NCBI GenBank assembly: GCA_964036665.1
Contig: OZ038527.1
Location: 9,207,835-9,271,834, forward strand
Direction: 5' to 3'
Source: Gordius sp. MW1
Taxonomy: Eukaryota; Nematomorpha; Gordioida; Gordea; Gordiidae
DNA length: 64,000 nt
Shown here: one piece after another, positions 10,501 through 22,187 of the stretch
Layout of the letters: each line of letters opens with the position of its first letter
Numbering within the stretch: the first letter of the stretch is position 1
The notes under the pieces: generated by a model
Database searches by the model: none
What the model saw: the letters and a program-made list of their open reading frames with translations, nothing else
What the model was told of the DNA's origin: nothing
Position numbers and translations under genes: made by a program

Positions 10501-10889
10501 TATCTTGTATAAAGTTTCTTACATTTTTGGAATAAAACATATTGTATCAACTTAGATTTGAAAATAAAAGATATAAATTATTTATATGCATAAAGCTTGT
10601 AACATATAGTACATACATAACTTTAAGTCGTATCGACAATCTCGTCACAACATTTAGATATAAATGACCCTTACTCATTTAATGTTGTATGTATAAATGT
10701 ATTTTGTTCTTTAACTTAGCGAATTAATATTACAATTTTGCACACTAAATCTTCCAAAAATAATCTATAGTGATTTGTAATAAAATGTACTGACGATCCA
10801 ATCTTAAAATAAAAAACAGCACTTAAATATAAATGATCCTTCTTACTCAATTAATGTTAATAAAAGTATTTTGTTCCTTTACCTAACAA

Positions 10890-11330
10890 ATCAATAATCT
10901 CGGCGAGGGCAATTTGTTTTTTTTATTAATAATTAATTAATATATTTTTCTTGTTAAGACCATTGATAATATGGCTTTTTGACCCTCTCCTGGCTACTGA
11001 CCAAATGATCATTGGCCGAAGTGTAAATCGAAATTTTTTTTCGTTATTTTGATTGCTATTTGGCTCTTATCTATTTATTAATTGCTATGCAATTTGTTAA
11101 ATTTTACACGATGCTCATATCGATTTGAACATAAATTGCAAATAAGCTTTGTTTATAAGTAGTATAAAAGAGCATTAACCAATGTGTATGAGGTATTAAA
11201 GCAGAGATATGTGAAGCAAGCACTGTGCTTGGCTTAGCGGGGGTCTAGGGGCGGAGCCCCTAGGTAATAAGGGTTTGGGGGCGAAACCCCCAGCTACGCC
11301 CGAAGGCCATATTTTTATCATACCTTTGAA
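10890..11330 (+). repeat. Dispersed repeat W and adjoining GC hairpins
   Basis: 10930-11060 resembles 26870-27000 and, in reverse, 56810-56920 (ATTGATAATATGGCTTTTTG, CTGACCAA, GTGTAAATCGAAATTTTTTTT). It is followed by one copy of the AATTGCTATGCAATTT motif (11080-11095). Two perfect hairpins lie at about 11240-11300 (TAGGGGCGGAGCCCCTA and GGGGGCGAAACCCCC). Confidence 0.6.
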
Positions 11331-11650
11331 TCAAAAAGTAAACCACAAAGGGTTAATTTTATGTAAAAAAAATATTTGATACAATATGAAGTTGAGCAGA
11401 TATTCAAAAATAACGGATATAAAAAAGGAAGTGTTAGGTGTGACCAACGCGATGTGTGCGCTGAGGAATAGAACGTTTAAGAAACGCGTTTTGCGATTCT
11501 TTATTTATCACTTGGAATCGAGAATATATAGCCTGCGCTGAATTTGGCCAAATTGATTTTATTGTGGTTCGATTGGTTTTAGTTTGACTTTAAACGCTTT
11601 TGACCATTGTTCGACAGATTATGGTTAATTGAAAATCAATTACTTTTGCT

Positions 11651-11875
11651 ATGATATTTAATTCTACTGCTGGCGACAATAGTTGTAATAACCCAGAAGA
11701 CTTATTTATTAGTAGATAATATATTTTTGTTAAATATTATTTAGATCTAAAAATACTATCAGAGAGCTTAAACACTGGGCTGAATAATGAATCCATAAAG
11801 GTGTGTTTTTATTTGCTTGAAATAGGGGTTAATCCTGAAGCCTTAGTAAAAATTGTTGAACAACTTAAATTATGA
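11651..11875 (+). CDS. MZT1: Mitotic-spindle organizing protein 1 (MOZART1)-like, two exons
   Basis: Coding parts are 11651-11711 and 11745-11875, giving 63 residues; the 33-nt intron (GTAGAT...TTTAG) keeps the frame. MOZART1 binds gamma-tubulin complex proteins and helps recruit and activate gamma-TuRC at microtubule-organising centres. The diagnostic core is on exon 2: SESLNTGLNNESIKVC and LEIGVNPEALVKIVEQL, aligning with the conserved LNTGL and G-INPEAL of animal and plant homologues. Human MZT1 is 82 residues; here both tails are short. Without splicing the frame stops at 11717, supporting the intron. The stop codon overlaps the ATG of the downstream methyltransferase (ATGA, 11872-11875). 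The N-terminal exon is the least certain part. Confidence 0.8.
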
Positions 11876-12560
11876 CAAAAGGTAAGATATATTATACAAA
11901 ATCTTTACATATTTAGGCTATTTCCCTACCCCCTTGTATAAATTTAATGCCTTTGAAAAAGAAAATGTTTATGAACCTGCAGAAGACACATTTCTTTTAT
12001 TAGATGCTCTTGAGAATGAAGCACCATTTTTAACTCAACTTAATCCTAGTATCATCCTTGAAATTGGTACAGGATCTGGAGTAATTACTACATTCTTAAT
12101 GAAAAACTTTAGTCTAAAAGATTCAATTTTTTTTGCATCTGATATAAATCCAATAGCTAGTTGCAATACCCTAAATACTATAGCCATAAATGATGTTAAC
12201 AAAATGTGCCATGAAATATTAATAGACAATTTGGCCCAAAGTTTTTTGCCAAGATTGAGTAATCAAGTTGATCTTGTTTTATTTAATCCACCATATGTTA
12301 CCACTGATGAAGAGAATGATACCATATTATCTAAAGCATGGAATGGGGGAATTAATGGCAATTGTATCATAGACAAAAGCATAGAAGTTATATCAACACT
12401 TCTTTCATCAAAAGGTGTAGCCTATATTATACTTGTCAATGAAAATCAACCATTTAAATTTATTAATAGATTAAATTTGGTTTATCACATAAATGCCCAC
12501 ATCATTTTCCGTAGACAAGCACTTAATGAACATCTATTTATTATTAAATTTTGGAAATAA
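11872..12560 (+). CDS. N6AMT1: HemK2/N6AMT1-type methyltransferase, two exons
   Basis: Coding parts are 11872-11881 and 11917-12560 (217 residues; human 214). The 35-nt intron GTAAGA...TTTAG joins MTKG to YFPTPLYKF, restoring the conserved N-terminal TP before VYEPAEDTFLLLDALE. In the family this SAM-dependent enzyme, with TRMT112, methylates the glutamine of the eRF1 GGQ motif; a histone H4 lysine activity is also reported. Visible motifs are LEIGTGSG (51-58, SAM binding), SDIN (78-81) and the catalytic NPPY (127-130), then AWNGGINGN. There is no in-frame ATG between the splice junction and SAM motif, so the start in the short first exon is needed. The frame is intact, with no sign of decay. 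The gene shares four bases with MZT1 upstream. Confidence 0.92.
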
Positions 12561-13526
12561 ATTATTACCTACAGTTATCTTCTCACGCCTTTTTTATGCC
12601 TTATTAAACGTTAACATTAATTAATAATATCTAATTTAAAAATGTTCATTCTTTTGATAATATGATTTTATTCATTTATGTGATTGTTAACCTCTATTGC
12701 CTGACACTGCTTTGCTTAACTTTTTCTATAATCCTCAATGTACGATGGTAAAGATGAGGCAAGTTTTATTTGATTTGGTGGTGTACTGCCTTCACACAAG
12801 CTTGTCCCAATGATATTGTGTAGAGGCGATTTTTTAAAGAATTTTCGCGTTTTTTTCATAGTCTTCATTATGAAACTAGTGTGGCATTGTTTTTTAATTG
12901 ACAATAAAAAAATAAACTTTCCTACTCAGTAATCTCTATTAGCATTACCATTTAAAAATTTTTTATCGCTATTTGTTTTTTCTCCTTTTTGATGCGTGTG
13001 CTAAAAAGGAAACGGGAGATGCTGATTGATTGACACTAGCACCTTTCTCGCCAAACAAGAAAGTCTAGCTAGGGAAATACTGATAAATATATTAGGGTAA
13101 GTAAGGCGAGAGGTGGTATTGGGCATCAGAAATGGTAAAGTAAAAAAAGAATGCAAAGTATGAAAAGGTATACTAAAAATTATTAACTTAATTAGTTAGA
13201 ACTTATTATTATTTATTTTAAATTTGAAATTCCGATCCGACTAAAATAAAATGTTGATCCGATCCGAAATTAAAATGTTGATCCGATTCGAGTTTGGACA
13301 GATCGGATTGATCCGTGCACACCTCTCCTTTTTATATATGTAGGATTATTTTGTGAATTATTTTGTCATCTTTTTATTTCATTGTACATAATATAAATTA
13401 ATCGTGTTTCTTATTAAAAAAAGGTAATAAAATTTATAATTTTTCGGATATAACAATTGTTAAAAATTTAAAGATGCATTTATTTCAAGCCAGTCAATTC
13501 TGGCAGCTTTAATAATTTGGGTATCA
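12561..13526. other. Intergenic, AT-rich, no gene seen
   Basis: The only structured part is 13210-13320, a cluster of GATCCGATCCGA words (GTTGATCCGATCC twice, GATCGGATTGATCC) resembling the subterminal arrays of hAT elements. No open frame of note. Confidence 0.5.
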
Positions 13527-13890
13527 GAGGTTAGATTTGTTTGGAATTTTATGCCCGAACCCGGCCCGGTTCAATTTGTTAACCTCATTGCCCGTCCGAA
13601 CCCTTCTAGGTGTCCGCCCGAAACATTAGAGCTGCCCGAAATGCCCGGTCTAAAAAAAATTTGCATGTTAGGCCGAAATTTTGCAATCTTAAATTCTTTT
13701 AACCACTATTAAAAAAATAAGCATTAAATTAATGACATATTGAGTAAAACAAATATAGCAATGTTTTATTATCTCGGACAAACTAATTACCTCTATTTAA
13801 AAGTCGAATAATTTTTCAAATGAAACTTTTGATCTTTAGTTTTAATATGGGTCATAAAAAAGTAGTATTTGGTCTTTCTAAAATATTTGG
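13527..13890 (-). mobile_element. Truncated copy of the CAGAGGTCAG hAT family
   Basis: The right terminus of the family appears reversed (CAGAGGTTAGATTTGTT at 13527), followed by GCCCGAACCCGGCCCGG and the remaining GC-rich subterminal array. The interior resembles 21890-22130 reversed (AAGTAGTATTTGGTCTTTC). The left terminus is missing. Confidence 0.75.
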
Positions 13891-14871
13891 CCAGAGTTTC
13901 TCTAAAATATTGTTATCACTTGCAAAACGGATCTTGTTCACAATATTTCAGTATATTAATTGCTAATGCATTTAAGTACAAACATGTTAATACGCTTCCA
14001 AATCATATAACAGCAAAATATTAATTAAATGCAGCCGATGTCCATGAAAATATTTATGTACCAATTTTTTAATTAGGTTTAAAGTATACATAATTTATAA
14101 TAATCTTACAATAAACAAAATCATTATAATCCATTTCAGGTTAACCAGTGGCGTAGCTAGCCTTTTTGCCTTGGGGGGGGGGGGGGGGCTGAGCTGGTCA
14201 AATAGGGGGGGGGGGGACAAAAAATTTTTCCTACACACACCTTTAAGAATAAAAAATATTTATGTTTTGCCCCCCCCCAATCCAAAACCTAAATACGACC
14301 ATGGGTCAAACAAAATTAAACAAATTTTCCCTCATAAACGTTGGACAAACTTCTACCACTTTGTGTATTTTTTCTATTAACATCACATCAATAAATATGT
14401 CCCCTCATGTTTATAGGACATAAAATAAATAAAATTTATTCATAAATAAAACAAAATGATGTAGTTGAAACAATATAGAAAATTTCACATGGTATAATAA
14501 GTTTTGTATAAATGATTTGTAAGGGTACAAAAAAGTGGAGCGGGGATATTGACAAGAAATCATTGACATTTTAAAAAATAATGCAAATAGTTAAAAAACA
14601 ATACAACAAAGTTTTTATAAACAGATTTTATTGCCACAACCCCAATAATCATTATAATTTTACATATGCAATATTGGCAGCATTAATATCAGGAAAACAA
14701 TGAGAACATTTAAAAGCCTTTTTTAAGGCTAGATCCTCAAAAGGCGCAATTATAACATAAGATATAAAATTTTAATTATAAAATTAAAATTAGTATTTAG
14801 AAGTTATTGCCCCGTGATAGTATAGATATATTTGCACAACCCCTCCCCCCCCCCTTACACCACCTAAAAAT

Positions 14872-15330
14872 TAAAATGAACTAATGATTTAACGGCTAAA
14901 TGAACCTTAAAAATATTGTGTCAAAATTAAATGAATCAAATTTTTATTTGATAACCTTAGATGAAATTAGAGATGTAAGATGCACAGAACAACTTAGCGT
15001 CCAAAGACAAACATAATGAATTTTATTAGGATTTTTATCCCTTGAAAGTTTTGATGCGTTAACAATTGTCTATAAAATTCAGGAATTGGTTATTAATATT
15101 AATTTATCAAACTTATGATGGGATATCACTAATAAAGGGGAAAAATGGTGTACAAACAATTTTTTGGAAAACTATTGGCTTTATATGTGCTGTGGTACAT
15201 AAAAATATGCAAGATATGTAAAACAATAAGCATGTGAGATGGACAATTAAATTGAAACCAGGATGGAATTTTCGTAAATTTAATAATATTTTAATATATT
15301 TGTAAAGTGTTAAAAAGTTTAAAACAAGTT
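14872..15330 (+). pseudogene. Antisense relic of a related hAT transposase inside copy B
   Basis: Plus-strand reading shows LDEIRDVRCTEQLS (matching LDETRDVGCTEQLSVC) and GFLSLESFDALTIV (matching GFLPLESFDALSIV). Next come the GVQ-IF region, ALYV-like and RWTIKLK-like residues, with several internal deletions. It lies downstream of the element's own gene and in the opposite orientation. The same relic is present in copy A at about 20610-21060 on the minus strand. Confidence 0.8.
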
Positions 15331-15373
15331 TAAAAACCCAGATAATTTTTCATTAAATATTAAAATTACTCTT

Positions 15374-15783
15374 TTAATAGTAGTTCATTACGCCTTTTAC
15401 TCGATGTTGCAACGAATTTATAATATCATCCGGGGGAATAACATTTATAAAGTCATGTTCTAAGCTCAATAAAGCTAAGGAAGATAACCTATCTTGTCTA
15501 ATTGTGGAACGAAGATAAGATTTAATCCGTTTTAGCAATGAGAACGATCTTTCGCATGAACATGAAGTTATTGGGATGGTTAAAATAATATTAATCAAAA
15601 TAATAAAATTTGGAAACACTATTGAGGGCAAAATTTTAATAAGTGAAAAAATATCATTGCATTTTATTTTATTTGAAGATAAAGAGTTATAATGTGTTAC
15701 AAAATTTATATTTCGCCGTTTTCCAGTTTTAATTCATAATGGTTAATATTTCTGATAAAAGAGATATATCGCAAAAAAAAGGG
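15374..15783 (-). pseudogene. hAT transposase of copy B, C-terminal dimerisation domain
   Basis: This is the continuation of the interrupted frame. Over an 8-base T tract the sequence stays in frame, then gives LPSIVFPNFIILI, PITSCSCERSFSLLKRIKSY, RSTIRQDRLSSLALLSLEHD and ends after PDDIINSLQ. ERSFS followed by RxxLSSLALL is the classic hAT C-terminal dimerisation signature. Copy B has no indel here, unlike copy A. Confidence 0.9.
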
Positions 15784-16426
15784 GATGAAGGCAGTGGCGT
15801 AGCTAGGGGGGGCCCAGGGGGTCCGGGCCCCCCCCCAAGAGCAAAAACTGGGCCCCATGGGCCCCCCAAGGGAAAAATCTTGGGCCCCCGGGCCCCTTAC
15901 GCCATTATTTTTTTTATCTTAATTAAGAAACAATATAAAGATTATTATTATTGTTTCTGAATAGTTTTAATTATAATATAATATTACAATAAAAATAAAG
16001 ATACTTTATAAGACAATAAAGGGTGAAGATTGTATCATATTGTTGAGTTGACATTGACATAATTTAATTTAATATGTAATTAATATTAATTTAAAACCCG
16101 AGTTTTTTATAATTGATTTAATTTCCTTTTCCACTTTACTTTTATTAATTTATGAATAGCAATAGCAAGCAGAAGCAATTAAAGCTCAACATCTTTTTAA
16201 AGCCCTTACAAACAAGTATTTAAAATTTTATTATTAGGTTTATATAAATATAATATTAGGTGAAAAAAATGCAGTGCTGAAAGGTATTTATATTTACTTA
16301 GTGTTAGTGCTTTCATTCATTTATTCAAATTTATAGAAAATGAAAAGGAAAATTAAATTGAAATTGACAATAATAGTAATAGCTCTTTATCCTCATCAAC
16401 CTCGAGTAATTAATTATATTAAATAA

Positions 16427-16654
16427 TTTCAAAGCCATAAATTAGGTTACACTAAAGAAGGTCTTACTTATTTAATTGAAAATGGCATTCTAGAAAATTC
16501 CAATCATAAAAATAAAAGTATAGTAAAGATTTTCAAACAACTTAATAGGCTTTCAGACAACAATAAATTTAATAGCAGAAGTTATAATAAAAATGATAAC
16601 CACCATGATCCAGTTTCAAAAAATTCCACATCAACATCAAGTAAACTAAAATAA
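16427..16654 (+). CDS. Exon-like open frame upstream of the hAT transposase
   Basis: A 75-codon frame between stops encodes HKLGYTKEGLTYLIENGILE, then a Lys/Asn/Ser-rich tail. It has no ATG. The same frame is preserved in copy B (about 25350-25120, minus strand) with only a few changes. It lies 1.8 kb (0.9 kb without the nested element) ahead of the transposase ATG. It could be an extra 5' exon, but no splice pair was verified. Confidence 0.35.
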   Translation, partial: FQSHKLGYTKEGLTYLIENGILENSNHKNKSIVKIFKQLNRLSDNNKFNSRSYNKNDNHHDPVSKNSTSTSSKLK

Positions 16655-17384
16655 GATCAGTATTAATATTATAATGTAATGTATGTATGCTTTTCAAAAT
16701 TTAAAATTATATTATTTTATATCAGTAAATTAATTTTATTTGAAAAATTGGTTATAATTTATTTATTATTTACATCCTTAAAATAGTCCAATGCCCAAAA
16801 AGTTTTAATTAAGTATTTTTTAAATGGATATTAGTAATATAAGTTAATCAATCTGATTTAGTCTATTTAATGCTAAGCTACAATAATATTAACTATAAAG
16901 TTTAAACTCCTCAGTTAGTGTTTTCATTTATTTATTCAAATTCAAATATATAGAAAAGGAGAATGACAATGACAGCAGTAATGATCCAGTTTCAAAAAAT
17001 TCTACCTTATCAAGTAAACTATTATATTTATTTTTATATCAAATAATATCAGTCTTATAATGTACACTTTTCAAATTTAAAACTATAAGCATTATATCAG
17101 TACAGTAAATTAATATTCAATAATTGGGTATTTAAAGAATTTATATTTTATTTACATCCTTAATTAGTGCAATGCCCATTTTCCTCTATGTGATTAATTT
17201 GCAATACCCCAAAGAAAAATAAACATGTTACTAAGTTTCCAATTTAAATGTCTCAAATAAGGAAATGATGTTTATAAAATTATTTCTACAAATAGGTTAA
17301 GATTAAAGAATAATGTTTTTTGGTAATATTTTAAAAAAATATTGAAAGTTTTTTTGGGCATCGAAAACACTCTGTATTTTAAAC

Positions 17385-18318
17385 CAGAGGTCAGAAATGC
17401 CCGGCCCGGCCCGCCCGGCCCACGGGCCGGGCCGGGCAACTGTCTTAAGTTTTACTTTTCGGACGGGCCCGGGCGGGCACGCTGATAAGATTCGGGCAAT
17501 TCGGGCATGCCAAAAATTTTATCAAAATGATTTTCCCCGAAAAAAGAAAAATTCGCTATGGGCTGATGATGAAGATGATACAGCATTAGATGAGATCAAT
17601 TCATACTTGAATGATGTTTTAGACAAGGACGTGGATGAAAAATTTTCCCTTTTAATATGGTGGAAAATTAAAGAAAACAAGTCACATTAAAGTTATCTAA
17701 AATTATAACTATTTTAGGTATCCTAAATTAGCAAGATTAACAAAAATACTCTTTGCCATCCCGGCGACGAGTGCTGCAAGTGAAAGAAGTTTCTCTATCG
17801 CAGGAAGATTAATAGAGGAAAGACGCACAAGATTATCCCCGGAAATTGTCGACGATTTTTTATTTTTACATAATAATTATGAATAATAAAATATTGTCAT
17901 CTTTGTTCTGAACAATATGCCATTAGTTAATGCTTATTTTGTAATAGTGGTTAAAAGATTTTGGGATTGGATAATTTCTAGTCTAACGGGCAAATTTTAT
18001 TAATAAGGCCGGGCAGCTCTAATGATTTGGGCATGGCTGAGCGGACACTTAGAAGGGTTCAGGCGGGGAATTTAGTTAAAAATTTAGACCGGGCCGGGTT
18101 TGGGCAGAAAAATTTTAACAAATCCGACCTCTATTTGCGACCTCACAAATTCGGGACTAACGGGCAAATTTAATATTTCGGGTTCGGGCAGCTTTAACGA
18201 TTCGGGCGGGCCCGGGCGGACACTTAGATGGGTTCGGGCGGGCTCGGGCGGGCAGATTAATTATAAAATCGGGCCGGGCCGGGTTCGGGCTGAAAAATTC
18301 TAACAAATCTGACCTCTG
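17385..18318 (+). mobile_element. Nested hAT element (CAGAGGTCAG family) in copy A, with transposase C-terminus
   Basis: Termini are CAGAGGTCAGAAATGCCC and TCTGACCTCTG. Flanking 8-bp duplications are both TTTTAAAC (17377-17384 and 18319-18326). Copy B retains the empty site (24393-24400). Subterminal regions are GCCCGGCCCG/CGGGCGGGC arrays. A remnant of a distinct hAT transposase is inside: after ADDEDDTALDEINSYL comes YPKLARLTKILFAIPATSAA, then SERSFSIAGRLIEERRT and RLSPEIVDDFLFL (17715-17885). The right-hand terminal region appears twice (about 18005-18120 and 18150-18318). Confidence 0.92.
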
Positions 18319-18444
18319 TTTTAAACTTCATTAAGCTACTGAAATAACAAAACCATAAAAATAATTAACTAGTTGTACAGTTTTTTTTAACTGTTGGGGT
18401 CACCATGAGCATGACCCTACCTATTCTACGAAGTGTTAAGTGTA

Positions 18445-20563
18445 ATGATATATTTAGAGGATGAAATGAAATTGAAGGGGCCTAATCAACCAAAAATAGA
18501 TTTCCCATTTACACCACCCAAATCCAAAAAAGGGAACAGAAGGGCTTTCCAGGCAAGCTGGTATGTCAGCTTTCGGTGGTTAGAGTACAATGAAGGCAAA
18601 AACTGTGCCTTCTGCTTTCCATGTCGGGCTTTTGGGAATTTATCTGCAAACCATATGGAGCTGAAATTTATCACAATCGGTTTCAACAAATGGAAAAAGG
18701 CGATAGAAACGTTCAATGCACATGCAAAATCTTCGCATCATCTTGATAGTATGCAAGCTTGGAGTTCAGGCAACGTTTATATCAGGGACCATAATGGAAA
18801 AGTTCGAAACCTCTACTAAGGCTCAGATTCTTGAAAGGCGTAAATATCTTACACGTATAATAAGTGTATTAAAAATGGTTTCAAAATTAGAGCTTCCTTT
18901 AAGGGCTCATAGGGCTGGGCAAACAGCACCTAAAAAAGGTGTATTTTTAGAAACCTTGTCATTATTAAAATCTTATGACCCCTTTTTACAAACCTACAAC
19001 CCTCCCTTAAATTGTACTTACACATCACCAGAGATTCAAAATGAACTATTAAATGTAATGGCTGAAATGGTCCGTAATAATATTATATCAAAATTAAATA
19101 TTTCAAATTTTTATTCACTAATTTTAGATGAAACTAGAGATGTGGGATGCACAGAACAACTTAGTGTTTGTGTACGTTTTGTTGAATCCAATGACACACC
19201 TAAAGAATATTTTTTAGGGTTTTTGCCCCTTGAAAGCTTTGATGCATTATCAATTGTTAATAAGATACAAGAATTTTTTATTAATATTAATTTAAAAGCA
19301 ATATGTGTTGCTCAGACTTATGATGGGGCTTCAGTAATGAAGGGAGAAAAGATTGGTGTGCAAGCCATTTTCGTAAATCAAATCCATTGGCTTTATATGT
19401 GCATTGCTATGCTCATAGATTAAATTTGGTTTTGATGACAATTTGCTCCACAATCCCTTCTGCCAATACCTTTTTTAGTATATTACATAATGTGCATAAT
19501 TTTTTTTCAGTTTCAGCTGTCCACCATGAGGGACTAAAAAATATGCAAGAGATGTTAAATATTAAGCATAAAACCATTGAATTGCCTGGTGCAGTGAGAT
19601 GGACTAGTAAATTAAAATCGATGATGGGACTTTTGCATAATTATTCTGCAATAATTAATTATCTTAAAAATTTAGAAAGGACAAAAGACATGGCTCAAGC
19701 CAATGGGATTTTACATAACCTTTTGTCTTTTGATACAATTCCGAATTTAATAATATTTCAATATATTTTTGAAATTGTTGAAAAAGTTCAGAACGAGTTT
19801 CAAAGCCCAAATATGTGTTTAATAAATGCAATTACAACGGTTAATAGCCTAATATTAACTTTAAATGATATTAGAAATGAGGACCACTATCAAATTCTTC
19901 ATAATAAAGCAAAAGATTTAGCTGCAATTTTTGATTTATTACCTTCTAAACGTATTAAAAACCCAAAAAAGTATGACACATTTTACTCTTTTGAATCTAC
20001 TAATTCTTTAATTGATTTCAAAATTGATTTATATTATCCTATCATCGATAGAATAATCGCAGAATTAAACTTAAGATTTTCGGAAATTAATTGTAATTTA
20101 TATAAGTCCTTAGAAGGTTTAAACCCTTCATCCCCTTTTTTTGCGATATATCTCTTTTATCAGAAATAATTAACCATTATGAATTAAAACTGGAAAACGG
20201 CGAAATAAAAATGGCAAAAAATTTTGTAACACATTATAACTCTTTATCTTCAAATAAAATAAAATGCAATGATATTTTTTCACTTATTAAAATTTTGCCC
20301 TCAATAGTGTTTCCAAATTTTATTATTTTGATTAAAATTATTTTAACCATCCCAATAACTTCATGTTCATGCGAAAGATCGTTCTCATTGCTAAAACTTA
20401 TCTTCGTTCCACAATTAGACAAGATAGGTTATCTTCCTTAGCTTTATTGAGCTTAGAACATGACTTTATAAATGTTATTCCCCCGGATGATATTATAAAT
20501 TCGTTTGCAACATCGAGTAAAAGGCGTAATGAACTACTATTAAAAGAGAATTTTAATATTTAA
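18445..20563 (+). pseudogene. hAT transposase (ZMYM1/TTF-finger type) of copy A
   Basis: The protein is the same as in copy B but spread over several frames. Compared with B there is a 5-nt deletion at about 18765 (after QAWS), a 1-nt loss in the T tract at about 20140, and a 10-nt deletion at about 20396 that removes part of KRIKSY in the dimerisation domain. The frameshift near 19380 (between GVQAIF and ALYVHCYAHR) is shared with copy B. The catalytic LDET, the CxxC finger and ERSFS are recognisable. Copy A is therefore inactive. Confidence 0.9.
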
Positions 20564-20609
20564 TGAAAAATTATCTGGGTTTTTAAACTTGTTTTAAACT
20601 TTTTAACAC

Positions 20610-21060
20610 TTTCAAAATATATTAAAATATTATTAAATTTACGAAAATTCCATCCTGGTTTCAATTTAATTGTCCATCTCACATGCTTATTGTTTTACAT
20701 ATCTTGCATATTTTTATGTACCACAGCACATATAAAGCCAATAGTTTTCCAAAAATTGTTTGTACACCATTTTTTCCCCTTTATTAGTGATATCCCATCA
20801 TAAGTTTGATAAATTAATATTAATAACCAATTCCTGAATTTTATAGACAATTGTTAACGCATCAAAACTTTCAAGGGATAAAAATCCTAATAAAATTCAT
20901 TTTGTTTGTCTTTGGACGCTAAGTTGTTCTGTGCATCTCACATCTCTAATTTCATCTAAGGTTATCAAAAAAAAATTTGATTCATTTAATTTTGACATAA
21001 TATTTTTAAAGTTCATTTAGCCGTTAAATTTATTAGTTCATTTTAATTTTTAGGTGGTGT
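20610..21060 (-). pseudogene. Antisense relic of a related hAT transposase inside copy A
   Basis: This is the same decayed segment as at 14872-15330, at the equivalent place 3' of the transposase gene. Because both copies share it, it was already part of the mobile unit before they separated. It is followed by a G-run tract at about 21063-21080. Confidence 0.8.
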
Positions 21061-21389
21061 AAGGGGGGGGGGGGGGGGAGGGGTTATGCAAATATATCTA
21101 TACTATCACGGGGCAATAACTTCTAAATACTAATTTTAATTTTATAATTAATTTTTTTTATATCTTATGTTATAATTGCGCCTTTTGAGGATCTAGCCTT
21201 AAAAAAGGCTTTTAAATGTTCTCATTGTTTTCCTGATATTGATGCTGCCTGAAAATGCTGCCAATATTGCATATGTAAAATTATAATGATTATTGGGGTT
21301 GTGGCAATAAAATCTTTTTATAAAAACTTTGTTGTATTGTTTTTTAACTATTTGCATTTTTTTTAAAATGTCAATGATTTCTTGTCAAT

Positions 21390-22187
21390 CAGAGATCAGA
21401 TTGCCTGGCCCGCTGCCCGAACAGGCCCGGCCCGTGGGCCGGGTCGGGCAACTGTCCTAAATTTTTATTTTCGGGCGGGCTCGGGCGGGCACGAAGAAGA
21501 TAGGATTCGGGAAATTCGGGCTTAATGAGTTTTTAGATAGTGTATTTTTTTGTTACTTTTTATTAAATTGCATATGAAATGCTAAAAAATCGCCATCCGT
21601 CCCCAAGTTATTTTTACAATTTTTGCCAGAACCCCTTTATTTCCATCAAGTCCCTAGCTAGGTTATGGAAAGGATTAAAATATTTATATTTATGCAGCCC
21701 TTTCATTGTTCGTAATTCGCATGTGCCGTCTATACCAGTACAAAATCGTCACGCCCAAATTGATACAACGCCTGAAAGTGTTAAATTTCATTCTAATATC
21801 ATTTAATTTTTTAACAAATGATTTAACAAGGCTTCTCCAAATTCGCCTTTATTATTCCCTTATCACTCATCGCTATCGCTAAGCTCAAATATTTTAGAAA
21901 GACCAAATACTACGTTTTTTTGACCAATTAGGATTAAAATTAAAGTTTAAAAGTTTCAGTTGAAAAAATCATTCGACTTTTAAATATTAAAAGAATTTTA
22001 GGTCGCATAATTTCGGGCCTAACACGCAAATTTAATATTTCGGGCCGGGCATTTCGGGCAGCATCAATGTTTCGGGCGGGCTCGGGCGGACACCAGAAGG
22101 GTTCGGGCGGGCTCGGGCGGGCAATGAGGTTAGAGAATTGAACCGGGCCGGGTTCGGGCAGAAAATTCCTAACAAATCTGACCTCTG
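21390..22187 (+). mobile_element. Second nested element (CAGAGGTCAG family) in copy A, no transposase
   Basis: Termini are CAGAGATCAGATTGCC and ATCTGACCTCTG. Target duplications are TTGTCAAT (21382-21389) and TTGTTAAT (22188-22195). The empty site is visible in copy B (14548-14555, reverse). The GCCCGG arrays at both ends match those of 17385-18318, but the interior differs and has no transposase remnant. It contains the dispersed segment seen at 1861 and 38870. Confidence 0.92.

Noticed and set aside
14171-14380. Gly-rich open frame MGGGGGLSW
   Set aside because: It is the G-run terminus of the outer hAT element, not a gene.
15739-15960. Gly/Pro-rich frame over the inner hAT left end
   Set aside because: It spans the insertion border and the G/C-run terminus; it is an accident of composition.
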